64,000 nucleotides of DNA from Tubiluchus corallicola (lineage: Eukaryota; Priapulida; Priapulimorpha; Priapulimorphida; Tubiluchidae): contig JAQGDQ010000001.1 in assembly GCA_030141605.1 (NCBI GenBank), positions 682,001 to 746,000 of the forward strand, read 5' to 3'. The notes under the pieces were generated by a model. That model worked only from the letters and a program-made list of their open reading frames with translations. It ran no database searches and was not told the origin of the DNA. The translations under genes and the position numbers were made by a program. Of the stretch, positions 35,513 through 47,816 are shown one piece after another (within the stretch, counting starts at the first letter, position 1; each line of letters begins with the position of its first letter).

Positions 35513-38406
35513 ATGGAGCACATAAGCACCAGTTATCAAGCACTAGGCAGTGGAGAAGAACACGAGTCTCCTCATGAACGCTTAGTGTTGATACATCAAG
35601 TTCCTGAAAACGATAAAGTCCGGTGGAACCACATAGAAGATTTGGATGACTTTTTTATTAAAGTTTACAGGTTAGTACCTTGATATCAGCATGTGAAAAT
35701 GTATTTCATAATGACATTGTGGACATGTTGCTAAATTCTGGAATAGATTGGTTGTATCTGGTAGCAGTTTTTGGTCGTGGTTTTAGCCATTTGTGATTTA
35801 AGTTATTTAGCGCTGAAATGAAATGAGGGTAACACTTACTGACAAGCTGGCAATACCTTTAGCATTATACTTAATTTTGTATATTTTATGTTTTCATAAA
35901 TAATACAAAGTAGTATAGCTATGCATAGCAAAGACATAAGAACTTTATTTCCCACATAATCATGATTTACAGCATGTAGTCAGTTGACGAATAAATATAA
36001 AGGGGAAAGGGAATGACCATTAGCCAATGCATCATTTCCTTATCTCTTCTATGCTTTTCAAAGCTTTTCATTTTTTAATGTTTCACTTGCAGCTTAAATG
36101 TTTAGTGTCACAAAAATGGTTCGTAGTATTTTTCTGAAATAAAAAATTAGTACCATTATAAAAATTCTAGTGGAACTTCTGCTAAGCTCATTCATTTTAA
36201 AATCTTCTCTCTTTGCAGGTATCACCAAAAATATGGCTTTCTGTGTATGATGCTACAAGAGATTTTGGAACTAATCCAGTTTGTCTTTGTTGTGCTTTTT
36301 TCACTATTCCTTTTCGGTTGTATACGATATGAAAAGCTGTCAGGTACTGAGTCAGCTGATTTAAGCTTGACTATATGGGATATTTTTATCCCTGCTAATG
36401 AGTGTATGAATAATTTGCACCCGGCTGTGTACATGTTTTTACTCATCCCAGCATCCGGGTTCTGGTTGCTACAGTTGTTGCGAGTGGGCTATCACTTTTT
36501 TCAATACCTCGAAATTAGAACGTTCTATCTGAATGCTCTCAAAATATCAACTGCTGATCTGCAGAATATGACATGGCATGATGTGCAAAAGCGATTGCAG
36601 GAAGTTCAGAAGGAGCAGCAACTTTGCATTCACAAGCAAGAGTTGTCTGAACTGGACATTTATCATCGTATTTTAAGATTTAAAAATTACATGGTAGCTA
36701 TGGTGAATAAGAGCCTGCTGCCGATTCATTACCGCTTGCCATTTTTTGGCAATATGGTGTTTCTGACTCAAGGATTGAAGTACAATTTGGAGATGATCTT
36801 ATTCTGGGGCCCTTGGTCTCCGTGGGAGAATAACTGGCATTTAAAAGATGACTATAAAGATGTACGTAAAAGGAAAGAGCTTGCCAAACACCTGTCCGAT
36901 AGAATATTATGGATAGGTATAGCAAATTTTTTTCTTTGTCCACTTGTACTAATTTGGCAAGTTCTGTACATGTTTTTCAATTATGCAGCAATCATACGCA
37001 GAGAGCCAGGTAGTCTCGGAGCACGTCGGTGGTCACAGCATGGTAGATTATATCTTCGGCATTTCAATGAATTGGATCATGAGCTGCAAGCCAGACTGAA
37101 TCGTGGATATCGTCCCGCTTCAAAATACATGTCAATTTTTGTATCTCACATCATGACCATCATTGCCAAAAGTATTGCTTTTTTTGCAGGAGCAATTCTC
37201 ATCGTTTTGATTATCATAACTGTAGCATTTGATCATCATATTCATGTAAACAATGAATTGGCTGCTATAACAGTGCTTAGCATCATTATCACTGCTTGTA
37301 GTGCTTTTATACCGGACGAAAATTTAGTGTTTTGTCCTGAAACATTAATGACGATGGTGCTAGCTCATGTTCATTATATGCCAGATACTTGGAAAGATCA
37401 TGCTCACACTCTGCGTGTAAGAGATGAATTTTCACAACTGTTTCAGTTCAAAGCAATGTTTTTGCTGGAAGAATTACTGAGTCCTATTATTACTCCATGG
37501 ATATTGTGTTTCAGTTTACGACACAAAGCTCTAGAAATTGTTGATTTCTTCCACAACTTTACAGTGGATGTGATCGGTGTTGGGGATGTCTGCTCTTTTG
37601 CGCAAATGGATGTTCGTCGTCATGGCAACAGACAGTGGGCGGCAGAAGGCCAAACTGAAGCGACACATTACCAACAAGCAGAGGATGGGAAAACAGAATT
37701 ATCCCTAATACACTTTACGCTTACTAACCCACAATGGAAGCCTCCGACAGAGTGTACTGCATTTGTTACCAGTATACGTGAAAGAGTACAGAGAGATGCC
37801 AGTTTGTTTAACAGCCCCACTGCTGAAGAAACTGCTTTGTATCAGTCACTGTACAGCCTTTCTTCTCTTGGACCTGGTCATAACAGTCTTATTTCCAGTA
37901 TTATGCAACCACCTAGTGGTAGTTTTGCTCGACATCAATGTGGAATTGGTGAATCGCCTCGACATCCTAATGTGAAGACACCTCATGCACGTGGCGGTGT
38001 ATCCCGTGCCGAAGGACCCCTCAGTGGCAGTAGTACAGGCATTCTTGGAGCATTAGCAGAAACCAGTGGCAGTGGACTTGCTGTCAGTACACATTTACCT
38101 GAGCAAAATCTGACTTCAATGCATCTACCAACTTTGCAAACACCAGAGCTTGGAGCATATGCTGAACGGACTGTAACTGATATGAGTTTGAGCACGTTAT
38201 ATTTACATGAACTTCACCATAGAAGGAAGCACCTGCATGGTTATGAAGATATACAGCATCGCACTGTCCCAGCATTATCCACACAGGATGTTTTTATAGC
38301 ACCTAAACAACCAATTGCTGGTGATTTGAGTGAACTGGTAGAGAAGGACAGCCAGGACAATGGTGACGACGATGATGACACTGCTCCCATGGTGCATCAT
38401 ACATAA
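35513..38406 (+). CDS. ATG9: ATG9 autophagy lipid scramblase, complete, 2 coding exons, 781 aa
   Basis: ATG9 is a multi-spanning trimeric scramblase on Golgi- and endosome-derived vesicles that seed the autophagosome and work with ATG2. Coding exons are 35513-35670 and 36219-38406. The junction GTTTACAG/GTATCAC encodes VYRYHQKYGF, matching the family. The start is supported by an AP-adaptor sorting signal YQAL at residues 8-11, the same place as Y8-x-x-L11 in human ATG9A. The first membrane segments fall near residues 71-90 and 120-145, with others near 290-312, 368-390 and 400-420. Diagnostic motifs include ELDIYHRILRFKNYM, LRHFNELDHELQARLNRGYR, FFHNFTVDVIGVGD and FAQMDVRRHG. The C-terminal 180 residues are Ser/Gly-rich and disordered, but keep a conserved MSLSTLYLHELHHRRK segment and end in an acidic run. 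An acceptor at 35488-35489 shows that at least one 5' untranslated exon lies upstream. Length is slightly below human ATG9A (839). No truncation is seen. Confidence 0.97.
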
Positions 38407-38490
38407 ATTTAGATTTGTTAGTTAATTATATTCAATATGGTGTGCATAAGTTTTTCCTTTTCCATGATAATTTTTAGACCACATTATTTT

Positions 38491-38729
38491 AATAAATTAT
38501 TTTAGTCAGTAGTATATGGAAGGCAGTTTTGTAAGTTTGGTTATTTAAGGTTATGTATTTCTAAAAAAACACTAAATTACGTAATTGAGGCTTCTGTTTT
38601 ACTGGCAATTTAAAAATTTTGATTTTACATGCATGCGTCTGCATATATGATTGATACTCATTATGATATTTACACTTTCATTTGTCAATACATAATTCTG
38701 CTTCTTAATCTGTCATTGGCGTCAATAAA
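38491..38729 (+). terminator. ATG9 candidate poly(A) signals
   Basis: AATAAA occurs at 38491-38496 and again at 38724-38729. The second is followed by a GT-rich stretch (TGTGTGACTCTTGG), the usual downstream element, so it is the better candidate. The 3' untranslated region would be about 90 or 340 bases. Confidence 0.5.
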
Positions 38730-39584
38730 ATTTTAAAAATGTGTGACTCTTGGTGCTCACTTACAGAATTCTGCAAATTAATAAATTTTAGGAAGTTCAG
38801 AAATTATATTATTTCTTTTCCTTGATGGTAATCTCTACATTTTCACTCTAGTACTAGCCAGTCGTAAGTAAATATGAAAAATTTTGGAAAGATTTTTTTA
38901 AGACAGCAATTGCACAGATTTTCAAATTGAAGTTAGCAATGAAATAGATGGCAGTTAAAATCAGCTGTTGTCTTGTTGTAAAAGTTGTTACAATAGTTTT
39001 TTGTTTACGTGTTGTTGCTTCTTGTCCATAGCAATGTGAATTCCTTTTTTGTGACATGATATTTTGAGTTATTTTTAAATTTTCGGGAGATGTTGCTTGA
39101 CTAATCGTAATTTTTTACTAATGCTTTTTAATTCGTTATAAATCTTAGTCAATAACTTATCAAGTACCTCTATAATACGTTGTACTCACCTTTTAAAATT
39201 ATTAGAACTTGTAACATTCTTTAAATTTGGTTGGGATGCAGGCATTGTTAGTAAATTACTACGGCTAGCATTTTAAACGCTTTATAAAATTTCTAAAAAA
39301 TATTTTTTCGACTTTTCCTGAACAGCCTGGAGTTGGAGTGGTTTTGTAAGTGAGGTGTTAAAACATTTACATGTATACATAGAAATTCTGTTTGTGTAAA
39401 TGGTAATTTGAATGTATGTGAGTGATAGCGTGCATCCTTATTTATAGTAAATAATGTAAAAAATTTGTGTGATTTATGTACATTATTTTTGATGCTACAT
39501 GTGTTAATTTTGCCTGTCTAAAATTTGGACATTGTATATGCCTATAATGTGTAGTTTGCTATTGTGCCAGATTTTATTTATTAC

Positions 39585-39880
39585 TAGGGGTGTGCATCCA
39601 ACGTTCGAATTCGTCAAACGATTTTATACATTCTTTATTATTAAAACATTTGAAACCTCATGCAGTTAGCACAGCTTAGCTGTAATTCCTGTGCACAATT
39701 TTTAAACAAATTATTAGTGCTTTTAATGCAGAAGAAAACGAGGTAATTAATATGCACGACCTTTGTGAGACGCTTTTTATTAATCGCTCTAAAATGCTGA
39801 ACTTTGGTATGAGTTGAATTTGACAGTCACAAATTTTATTAGATTAGAATTTGCCTTCTGTTAGAAAATTCTCACCCCTC
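39585..39880. mobile_element. hAT-like MITE, copy 2, inverted relative to copy 1
   Basis: It starts TAGGGGTGTGCATCC and ends AAATTCTCACCCCTC, an imperfect inverted terminal repeat. It is flanked by TTTATTAC (39577-39584) and TTAATTAC (39881-39888), an 8-bp duplication with one mismatch. Reverse-complemented, its core reads AATTTGTTTAAAAATTGTGC and then GCTAACTGCATGAGGTTTCA, closely matching copy 1. It is shorter than copy 1 by about 110 bp, mostly by loss of one subterminal region. Confidence 0.75.
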
Positions 39881-40329
39881 TTAATTACGCAATCAAATTT
39901 TACATATCTCTGCAATAGTTTTGTTTCTAACCTTACATCCGAAAACATTGATATACAACAAAATCGTTTTTTTTTTGTCAAGTTGGTCTTTTATTTGGAT
40001 TTTGAGAACACCGTAAGTTCTGGTCTAATTTGATCATGTCCTTATGAACATTACACATATGCATAGAATTTAGATCAGATTTTTTATTTATCTCCTTTAT
40101 GCACACATAAACAAATCAGCAAAGAATTTATTGTAGTTTAGAGAAAGGGTGGCGAGTAGGGGCGAGTAACCATATGGGGTATCGAGCCAGCCACTCTTGT
40201 TAATAAAGTCGGTAATTTTAATTGGGCAGCAGTTAGTGCAAATAATTTATATCCTATAAAAGAAATACCTGGAAAAACAATGTCAAAAACGAAGGTAGAA
40301 AGTAGCATACAACACCTTGTAAGTCGAAA

Positions 40330-41000
40330 CAAATAGTTTAACAACAAAACAAATTAAACGTCAAACTGTACAAACAAAAAATAATGAAAGTAAAACTGAA
40401 ATATGAAAGCAAATAGGAGGAAGTGAGCATACACCGAGAAGAGCAAAGTGGCTATATAACTGACAAATAAAAATTAATTATAATTTATGTATATCACAAT
40501 GATATAATAAAAAAATGTACACGCAACGTTATATAAAGGCAAAACGAAAAGTGCAGAAAAAAGTACAAAAAACAGCATTGTAATATTGCCATACTAGTTA
40601 AACAGACATTTAAGCACAAAAAGAGGATTGTTAAATTGAATAAGCAACAACAATAACTAAAAATAGCCAGCCTGTAGAAAAAATAATTATGATTCGTAAT
40701 TTAACCAAGTAAATGAAAAAACAAACTGAAATGGTAATAACAATAACTTGAATATAATAAATTAAACAACTGAAACAAAACAAATAAAAATTAATTATGT
40801 ATAGTACTCATTGTAATAACTGACAAAATAAAATCAAAATTGAAAACAGAAAACAACATGCCGCACGTTGTGGACAAAAAAATCCGCTAACGGAAAGTAT
40901 AAACTGATATTAACTCATTTCTGTGCAAACTGTAAAAATCTGCAATAAAAATAACCATGAATGGGAAATAATGAAAATTATCTCCGGATCAGGCCCAGAT
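40330..41000. repeat. A-rich, strand-asymmetric region
   Basis: The plus strand is strikingly rich in A with few T runs. A 19-base word, ACAAATAAAAATTAATTAT, occurs exactly at 40463-40481 and 40780-40798, and AACTGACAAA-type words recur. No reading frame of note is present on either strand. It may be the body of a decayed LINE or an old degenerate minisatellite. Confidence 0.4.
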
Positions 41001-41149
41001 TTTACGGACAGTGGACTGACACACCACTAAACAAATATTTATGCAGTAGCTCTCTCCTATATTAATGCCTTTGACTGACGATTGGAGGCAGAGGCACAAT
41101 AAATCTTTTACTTATGTGCAGATAACTGTATTGCTACACGACCTATCTC

Positions 41150-41310
41150 ACAACTTAAGCACTATAGGCAGACACTCTTTGATCAGACATACATAGGCAT
41201 TTGTATTTTAAGTTTTCTATATTTTATCTGTAATATACTAAAATAACCAATGTTTTTGGCACGCACGTCATTGTATGTTTGCAAATAAACTTGAATTGAA
41301 TTGAATCGAC
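41150..41310 (+). mobile_element. LINE-like 3' tail (CR1/L2-type)
   Basis: The segment ends TGCAAATAAACTTGAATTGA followed by another ATTGAA unit, a short pentamer tail of the kind that closes CR1/L2-clade LINEs. The preceding 100 bases have no coding sequence. It may be the end of an element that also covers the A-rich stretch upstream. Confidence 0.35.
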
Positions 41311-41502
41311 TTGTTAAAAATACATATATAAAGTCATGACAATATGGAAAGTATAATGTCGCCACACAAAACAATGGAGGATTATGGAATGTAATGCAAG
41401 AAAGTCAGCAGTCTGTACTATGAGGATCGAAAGATGAAAATGATCAAATGATGGTGAATAAAGAAAAAGGTAGATGTAACTATGGTTAAACTTTGTACTT
41501 TG

Positions 41503-41834
41503 TAGTGGTGAGCATTCCTCATCAGCAGGCGAATTTGAATCGAATTTTCCACTTTTAAACTCGAATCAAACTGAATTTTCAAATTTTAAATCCGAATCAA
41601 GATCGAATTTTTGTATCATTAATAGAGAACCTGTCTCACAAAGCTCATGCATCTGATTTCACTTTGCTGTAAGAATACTAATAATTTGTTTAAAAATTGC
41701 ATGCAGCTGAATTGTGCTGATTGCATGGTATTTCATATATTTTAATGCTAAAGAACATATGTATTTATAATTTTGTATTGAATCAAACTAAGAAACTTCT
41801 CTATTCAAATTCGAACGTTCGGTGCTCACATGCC
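41503..41834. mobile_element. hAT-like MITE, copy 3, diverged
   Basis: It begins TAGTGGTGAGCATTCC and ends near TTCGGTGCTCACATGC. The core AATAATTTGTTTAAAAATTG, followed by GCTGATTGCATGGTATTTCA, aligns with copies 1 and 2 in the orientation of copy 1. The subterminal TTCGAAT-type motifs are partly worn. No clear target-site duplication was found, which fits an older insertion. Confidence 0.65.
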
Positions 41835-44800
41835 TCGTATCTGTAGCAACAGTAACTATTTCAGTCAGTGCTGCACTGTTCATGTGCACGTGTAAGCTAA
41901 ATACCATGCACGGTGCAGGTACAAGTATGTCGATATTGGGGATGCATGGGGATTATTTTTTGCTACATGTTACAATATTATAGTGAATTTTAGTTATACC
42001 TACATTGAAAAAATTAATTTAAAAAAGTTCGATTGTATGTCACTGAGCTGCAGCAGCTAAGAGTAAAGACGAGTAAACAGTAATAGTAATTGTTGACTGG
42101 AATTTCTGTATATAAAGTGAACAAAATGCGTATGTTTTTGATCTTGCAAACTGGTATTTTTTTTATTGATGTGAGTTTGCTCGCCGATTTGGTGAAAACT
42201 GAAGAGGATCGTGAGTATCGACGGCATGCCTTGCTCTCAAAAGGCTATTTTTCAACTTCGTCAATTTTTGTTTTGCAAAACTCAGAAGCGAACAGAGATT
42301 ACAGAATTTTTGTGTGTAAGGTTTTCCGCCATTTCCGTGCAGCTGAACATGGTCTGTAGCGCCGTGTCAATTTCTTTACTTAAACTGTATTAGTGGCATA
42401 AGCATGCTTGGATGATGTTAAACAAGATGTTTTGCTTTTTCAGTTGTGTAGGTAGTATTGGATTTGAACGATCAATTTTGTGGTAGACGGATCTGTGGTA
42501 ATTTTGCTTTACTAATAAAATAGTGATTAATGTTATTGTTAACCGTTAGATATTGTTTGCGTCCAATTTTTCCACTATTTATTGATATTGCATAATGTTA
42601 CCGTGTTAACATGTCGAGCAGTATTTGTGTGTAAATAACTTCTACAAATACTAGTTGAGTTGCCATTTGACATTGTGAAAATGTGATAGTATCGTGTTAT
42701 GCTGTAATTTGAACCATGTTACTTTAGTTTTTAGTTTTTTCTTGCAAAGTAAATAAGTTGTAATGTGACCAATGCAGAGTTGGGTTAAATGTGAATCTTC
42801 AGTTTTAGTTAGGGATGCACCACATATTCTGGTCGCTGAATTTTTTTCTGTGATTTTATCAGTATGAAACTCTATTCCAGTGAACCTTGGTTGTAATCAC
42901 TAACAGATTCAGTGAACTTTCGGTGTACTAAAGTTACCTTTTTAAATAACTGGTGCATTCTTTGAAAATTGCATTTAAATAAACTGAATATTTGCCTAAT
43001 ACAAAAATTTCTCCGAAAAAAGGTGATAATAAACACCGAACACAGCGCAACAGCTGACATTTTGCTTTCTGTCTCTGTATGATAACTAGAAGTGCTTTAT
43101 TCGTTTATACACGAATTAATCATAACTAGTAAAAAATTATACTTTCATAGTTTTGCTTAAAAACGGCACAAAAACATGTGGGACGTTTTTAACACAACCA
43201 TTGTGATTTTTTGTTATGCTTTGCCACTTGAGCAGTTTAATTAATTCAAATAGGCCCGTGGTAACTGGTAAGCCTACAAGAATAAATGAAATTTGATAAG
43301 TCAGGAAGTCGGCAGTTTTTCGAAATGTGAAACGTCTGAATGTGTTGAGATAATGTTAACATTATTTAAGATTTTGAAATAATTAGGGTTGCTTTTAAAA
43401 TAGTTAATACTTTAGTATAACAACATTTATACATGCATACAACAGAGCTATTTTCATATGAAGGTATCAGCTTGTTTAGTCTTTTTTTAATTTCTAGGTA
43501 TTTTGTATTTCGGGTGGAAGCAGGGTGATCTGTTACGTAGGTGTAGTTTGTTATATACAGTCAGCAAAAGGGCCTTGTGGCTTGTGTTGTCTGTTGAGTT
43601 TAAAGCCGACTTTAAAATAGCTTATTCTTATTAAGTGAGAGGACTATAAATGAATTGTAGGATTTCTTATATAAAGTATGTACTTTCCATAGTTCATATA
43701 CATCCTTGAGCTGCTTAGACAAATTAGCTAATGTCTAGCAAGAGACATCATCATTTTAGAGTAAAAAACAATTTTTATTTTCTGCAGGTAAATTGTTGGC
43801 TGGTAACTATGTTACAGTTTCGAAAAATTACAATACTGAATCTTGGTTAATAATTTGGCTAAATATATGAATCTTGAAGCCTTAGTTCATGAAAATAGCA
43901 GAATTGCTGAGGCCTAAGCTTACTTTTGTTGATTTTTTTTTGGAAAAGGAATGGTGTCACTGCTGAACAATTTTCTAGCATGTACTGCACATACTTCTGA
44001 ATTGTTTTGAGTTTTGTTTGCTAAATAAGGAAAACTAAAGAAAAAACACAGATATACGTTGAATTATTGGAGTTTTGTGCATGCACTTGATATACATGCT
44101 TTGGTGAGAAATTCATTAGAGACTGATCTTAGCGACAAATAAATTATTTTTAACCTAAATTAAGTACCATCATATTGGACTCATACTGGAGTGCTTCAGT
44201 TCAGTAAAAGAAACTGAATCAGTGAGCAGATATGAACAAATAGTTCTATAACTGAAACTATACTAGTTAAGTTGGTGAGCATTGTATTTTAGTTTGTATT
44301 TGCTGTTGTGTTTTATTATTCTTTGGTTTTTTTTATAAACAAGTGTGATGTTACTATTTTTATATTTAAAACGCCCCATGATGAATAACTGTTGTAAACA
44401 TTAAAAGTTACATGCAGTCCTGATGAACGATTGCTTTATTGTTTAAGTACAGAAGTAAAAAACAACAAAGGCAATGGCAGTGCCTCATTTAAAGATACGA
44501 GTGGCAAAAATACTGAGTCAGTTATATCAGTTAATATATATAGAATCGAAACTCCTGAGTGGAATTATTGACTGATTCTGCATAAATTTGTATGGGAGTT
44601 GTCCATAGCTCCATCCTTTTAAGTTAATTAGGCAACTAATTAAATTAACTGTGAGTTAAATAGATGTGCCTACCATATTAAAATTTCTAACTGGTAATTA
44701 TTGTCATCTTTTTTGTGGGGCATCTGTGATTATTTTTTGTTGCTTTCACTAGCATTGTCATATTGGCAAAACTGTTAATTATTATGGAATGTGTTTAAAA

Positions 44801-47453
44801 ATTTAATAATATAATTTGATTGCTCAGGTTTTAAACATAGTGTAACAAAAATTTCAGAATGTTTTTATATCACGTGTTATGTTATTTTAATTTTTTTATT
44901 TTTTCGATTTTATTGTACAATGGAATCTGAAGAGTTTGCATTAATTATCTTTGAAGTTTGTATTGTATAAGAGCAGCATTAGACATTTGTTCTTGCTCCA
45001 CTAAGATCCTCAGTGATGCATTGTTGCCTTAAAATAAGTCATTTAGTAATCATTATTATGTCTGTTACCCTGGATACTGTAGTTCAGCAGAACTTTTTAT
45101 GCCTAAGCTTTCAGCATTACAGATAATCTATTATCATGTTAGGTAGGTGAAAGTATTTTTGTGCAGAGCTGTGAGGCCTGCGAATGTTTTGTTTTAGTTT
45201 AGATTTATCATTTAATTTTAACTCTAGTTAGACTTAGTTACAGAAACTTGGCAGAAACTTGAATCTTGCTAAAATATTCAAGTTACTATTGACAAGCTAG
45301 TCGTGCAGGCTCTAATTTGTAGAGCTGTAACGTTTGAGTAGTTATTCCAGAAAGTACCATATAAGTATAAAAGTGGATCATTATTTTTAGGAATTGTTGG
45401 GCAGCAAGATATTGTTGCACCTTAAAATTTTATTTATTTTTCATTATTGTTTACCTTGTACCTTTTATTCTGGTTTTTTCTATTATTATTCATTCGTGAT
45501 ATCTTCTGAATGAATAATATATACGTATAACAGAATTACCTACTAAACCACTCACCCCTGTGACATTAGAACTAGTGATGTGATCTTCATCTAGCTGCAG
45601 TGGTCGTGAAGCAGACTTTAGTATTTAAGGTCATTCACTTCAACTACAGTGTAAGTCTGTTCCATTAGTTTGTGTTTTAGGGTGTGTGGTAGGGTGCGTG
45701 TGTGCATGCATGGGTAGGTGGTTGTGTCTTCCCTAATGTGCGTGTGACTATACATGGTGAGCACTTTTCTTTCATTCATTTTAGAATTGAAAATGATTTT
45801 GATTCAAGTACTTGTCTTTTCCCCTGTAATTGCAGACAGGTCTTTGAATATCAAGTTAGTTGTTTTATAAAATGCTTTAAAATATTTGTCAATTTACAAA
45901 TAGAAAAGTCTAAGATGTGGCCAGTGGTCGCTGATCATAATGGGAAATAGGAATTTATTTTAGCAGTACTGAAGTTGGGTACTACAACTATCAGTTTGTA
46001 TTAACTTGTCCTGAATTTAATTGAATTATAAATCTTAAGTTGATATATTGTTGTTTTGTTAAAAAAGCTGGTAGCCTACTGTTGCACTTGAAATTGCACT
46101 ATTCTAATTATATGTCTATGGCAACATAATTTAGAAATGCTTGTGAAACTTTAGTTTGTGCTCGTATGTTTTGCAAGTTGTTTTTAACTTCATTCTTCAT
46201 TTTATACAGCATTATACATTTGCCAAATTTATCAGTCATTATAGAAATTTTCCTGTCATTAAATTAGTTTTTTAGATAGCATAATACCAAAACAATGCAA
46301 AAATTTGTGGTCTTGAAAATCACATTGATAAATATTCCAGTATTTGTAACCTATATTTTGTGATGTTGAAATACTAAACTGTTCACAAGAATTGGTCACC
46401 AACATTACTGGATAGTTCCTCTTATACACTACAAATATATGTAACATGTTGCCTTCTTTTAGGTGTATGCTAGATATTCTCTGAATTTTTGGCCTTGACA
46501 TACTAGGCTGTTTATAAACTCGGTGAACTTTCATATTTTGGCACAGTTTATATCACGCTGCTGTAATATTTTTAACTCATGATCGTGCTAAGTTCGTTGA
46601 AGTTTATTTACTGCTGGTCTTAGGCTAATTACGTTCACAGACACCCAAACTGGAAATGTAGGTTTGTAATTCCTGTCCTCTCAATTACTGTGTAGGTAAA
46701 TGAAAAACAGGTTAGCAACTGGGGCATTTAGTTCCACGTACAGCAGATGTATTGCAGTGAGTTGAAAACTGTAATATTTTATTGCTAGTCATGTAATGTA
46801 ATGGTGATTATATGATATGTTTTTTGTATTTGGATAAGCTACTTATTCAGCAAAACATTAACGCAGGAAACATTACTTTTGTGTGTCATTTTGTAATGTA
46901 ACTGCACTCAGTGAATCAAATTATTCAGCCTTGTAAGATCTGGCATATTTAAGACTGTACAGTCAAACATGTATGCAACTGTTTTATCTATTTTTTTATA
47001 CACTAGTTGTTTTATAAGGGCAAAGCTAAATTAGTGTGGCTTATTTTTAATGTTTTATATTAAGGTGATAACTAACCACTTGTTAATTATTATGCTGGTC
47101 ATTACTGCTACCTATAATTTATGAATAAAATAAGCTTTATTTATCATTTAAAAGCTTTTATTAGGTAGCGTAATTGTACCATAAGCTTTTTTTATTATTG
47201 TAATTAATTAGTTGACATAATTTAAGAACAAAATAACTTTTTGTTTTACACTGGGTGTTTTTAAAAATGATAGGCATGTAAACGAGCTAAACATTTTTAA
47301 AAAGATGATCATCTTCATTTTGAATTGAGTGTATTTTATGAATTTAGTATATATACCAAAACTATATTTTGATTTGTTGCTTTTTTATAAATTTGTTATT
47401 TACAAACAGTTTTATTTATGACAAAGAAATCACTGACTTTTTATTTATTTCAG

Positions 47454-47816
47454 ACACTGATCTTAAAAGCTGTGTTTCTGCTAGAACATGCCTTTGTATA
47501 TAGCGGGTCATACTTTTATGTGAAGATTTTCAAGTTTTTCTGGCTTGGAGTACTTTCAGACAATGGGCCTTTTTAGTTCTTCAAGTCTGAGTTTTGAATT
47601 GTGAAACTGCACACAGTTTCAGATGTACAGTCACTGAACAATGGAGCTACCCGATGAGTATCAAACAGAAATTGTGGGCTGTGGAAAAGTACCATCGATG
47701 ATACATGTGAATGTTTTTATTTGAAGTGCAATTATTCGTTTTTGAGCTTTAAAGCTAGTGTATTGAATGTGTCTACTACTCTGTGATATTCGCGTAACTT
47801 GTAAAATTGATCGGAC
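47454..47816 (+). other. TBL1 5' untranslated part of the first coding exon
   Basis: An acceptor (TTTATTTCAG) ends at 47453 and opens an exon that runs into the TBL1 start codon at 47817. The leader of about 363 bases contains several upstream ATGs, for example at 47488 and 47641. At least one further untranslated exon must lie upstream, not identified. Confidence 0.5.

Larger units (their letters stand above)
38746..47453. other. ATG9-TBL1 intergenic region
   Basis: Nearly 9 kb without a supported gene. It contains two MITE copies (39585-39880, 41503-41834), an A-rich stretch (40330-41000) and a LINE-like tail near 41300. The best candidate for an upstream TBL1 exon is around 42140-42213, where CpG-bearing sequence ends in a good donor (GATC/GTGAGT at 42214); this is untested. 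A 91-codon minus-strand frame at 46259-46534 is not recognised. The remainder is AT-rich. Confidence 0.5.
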
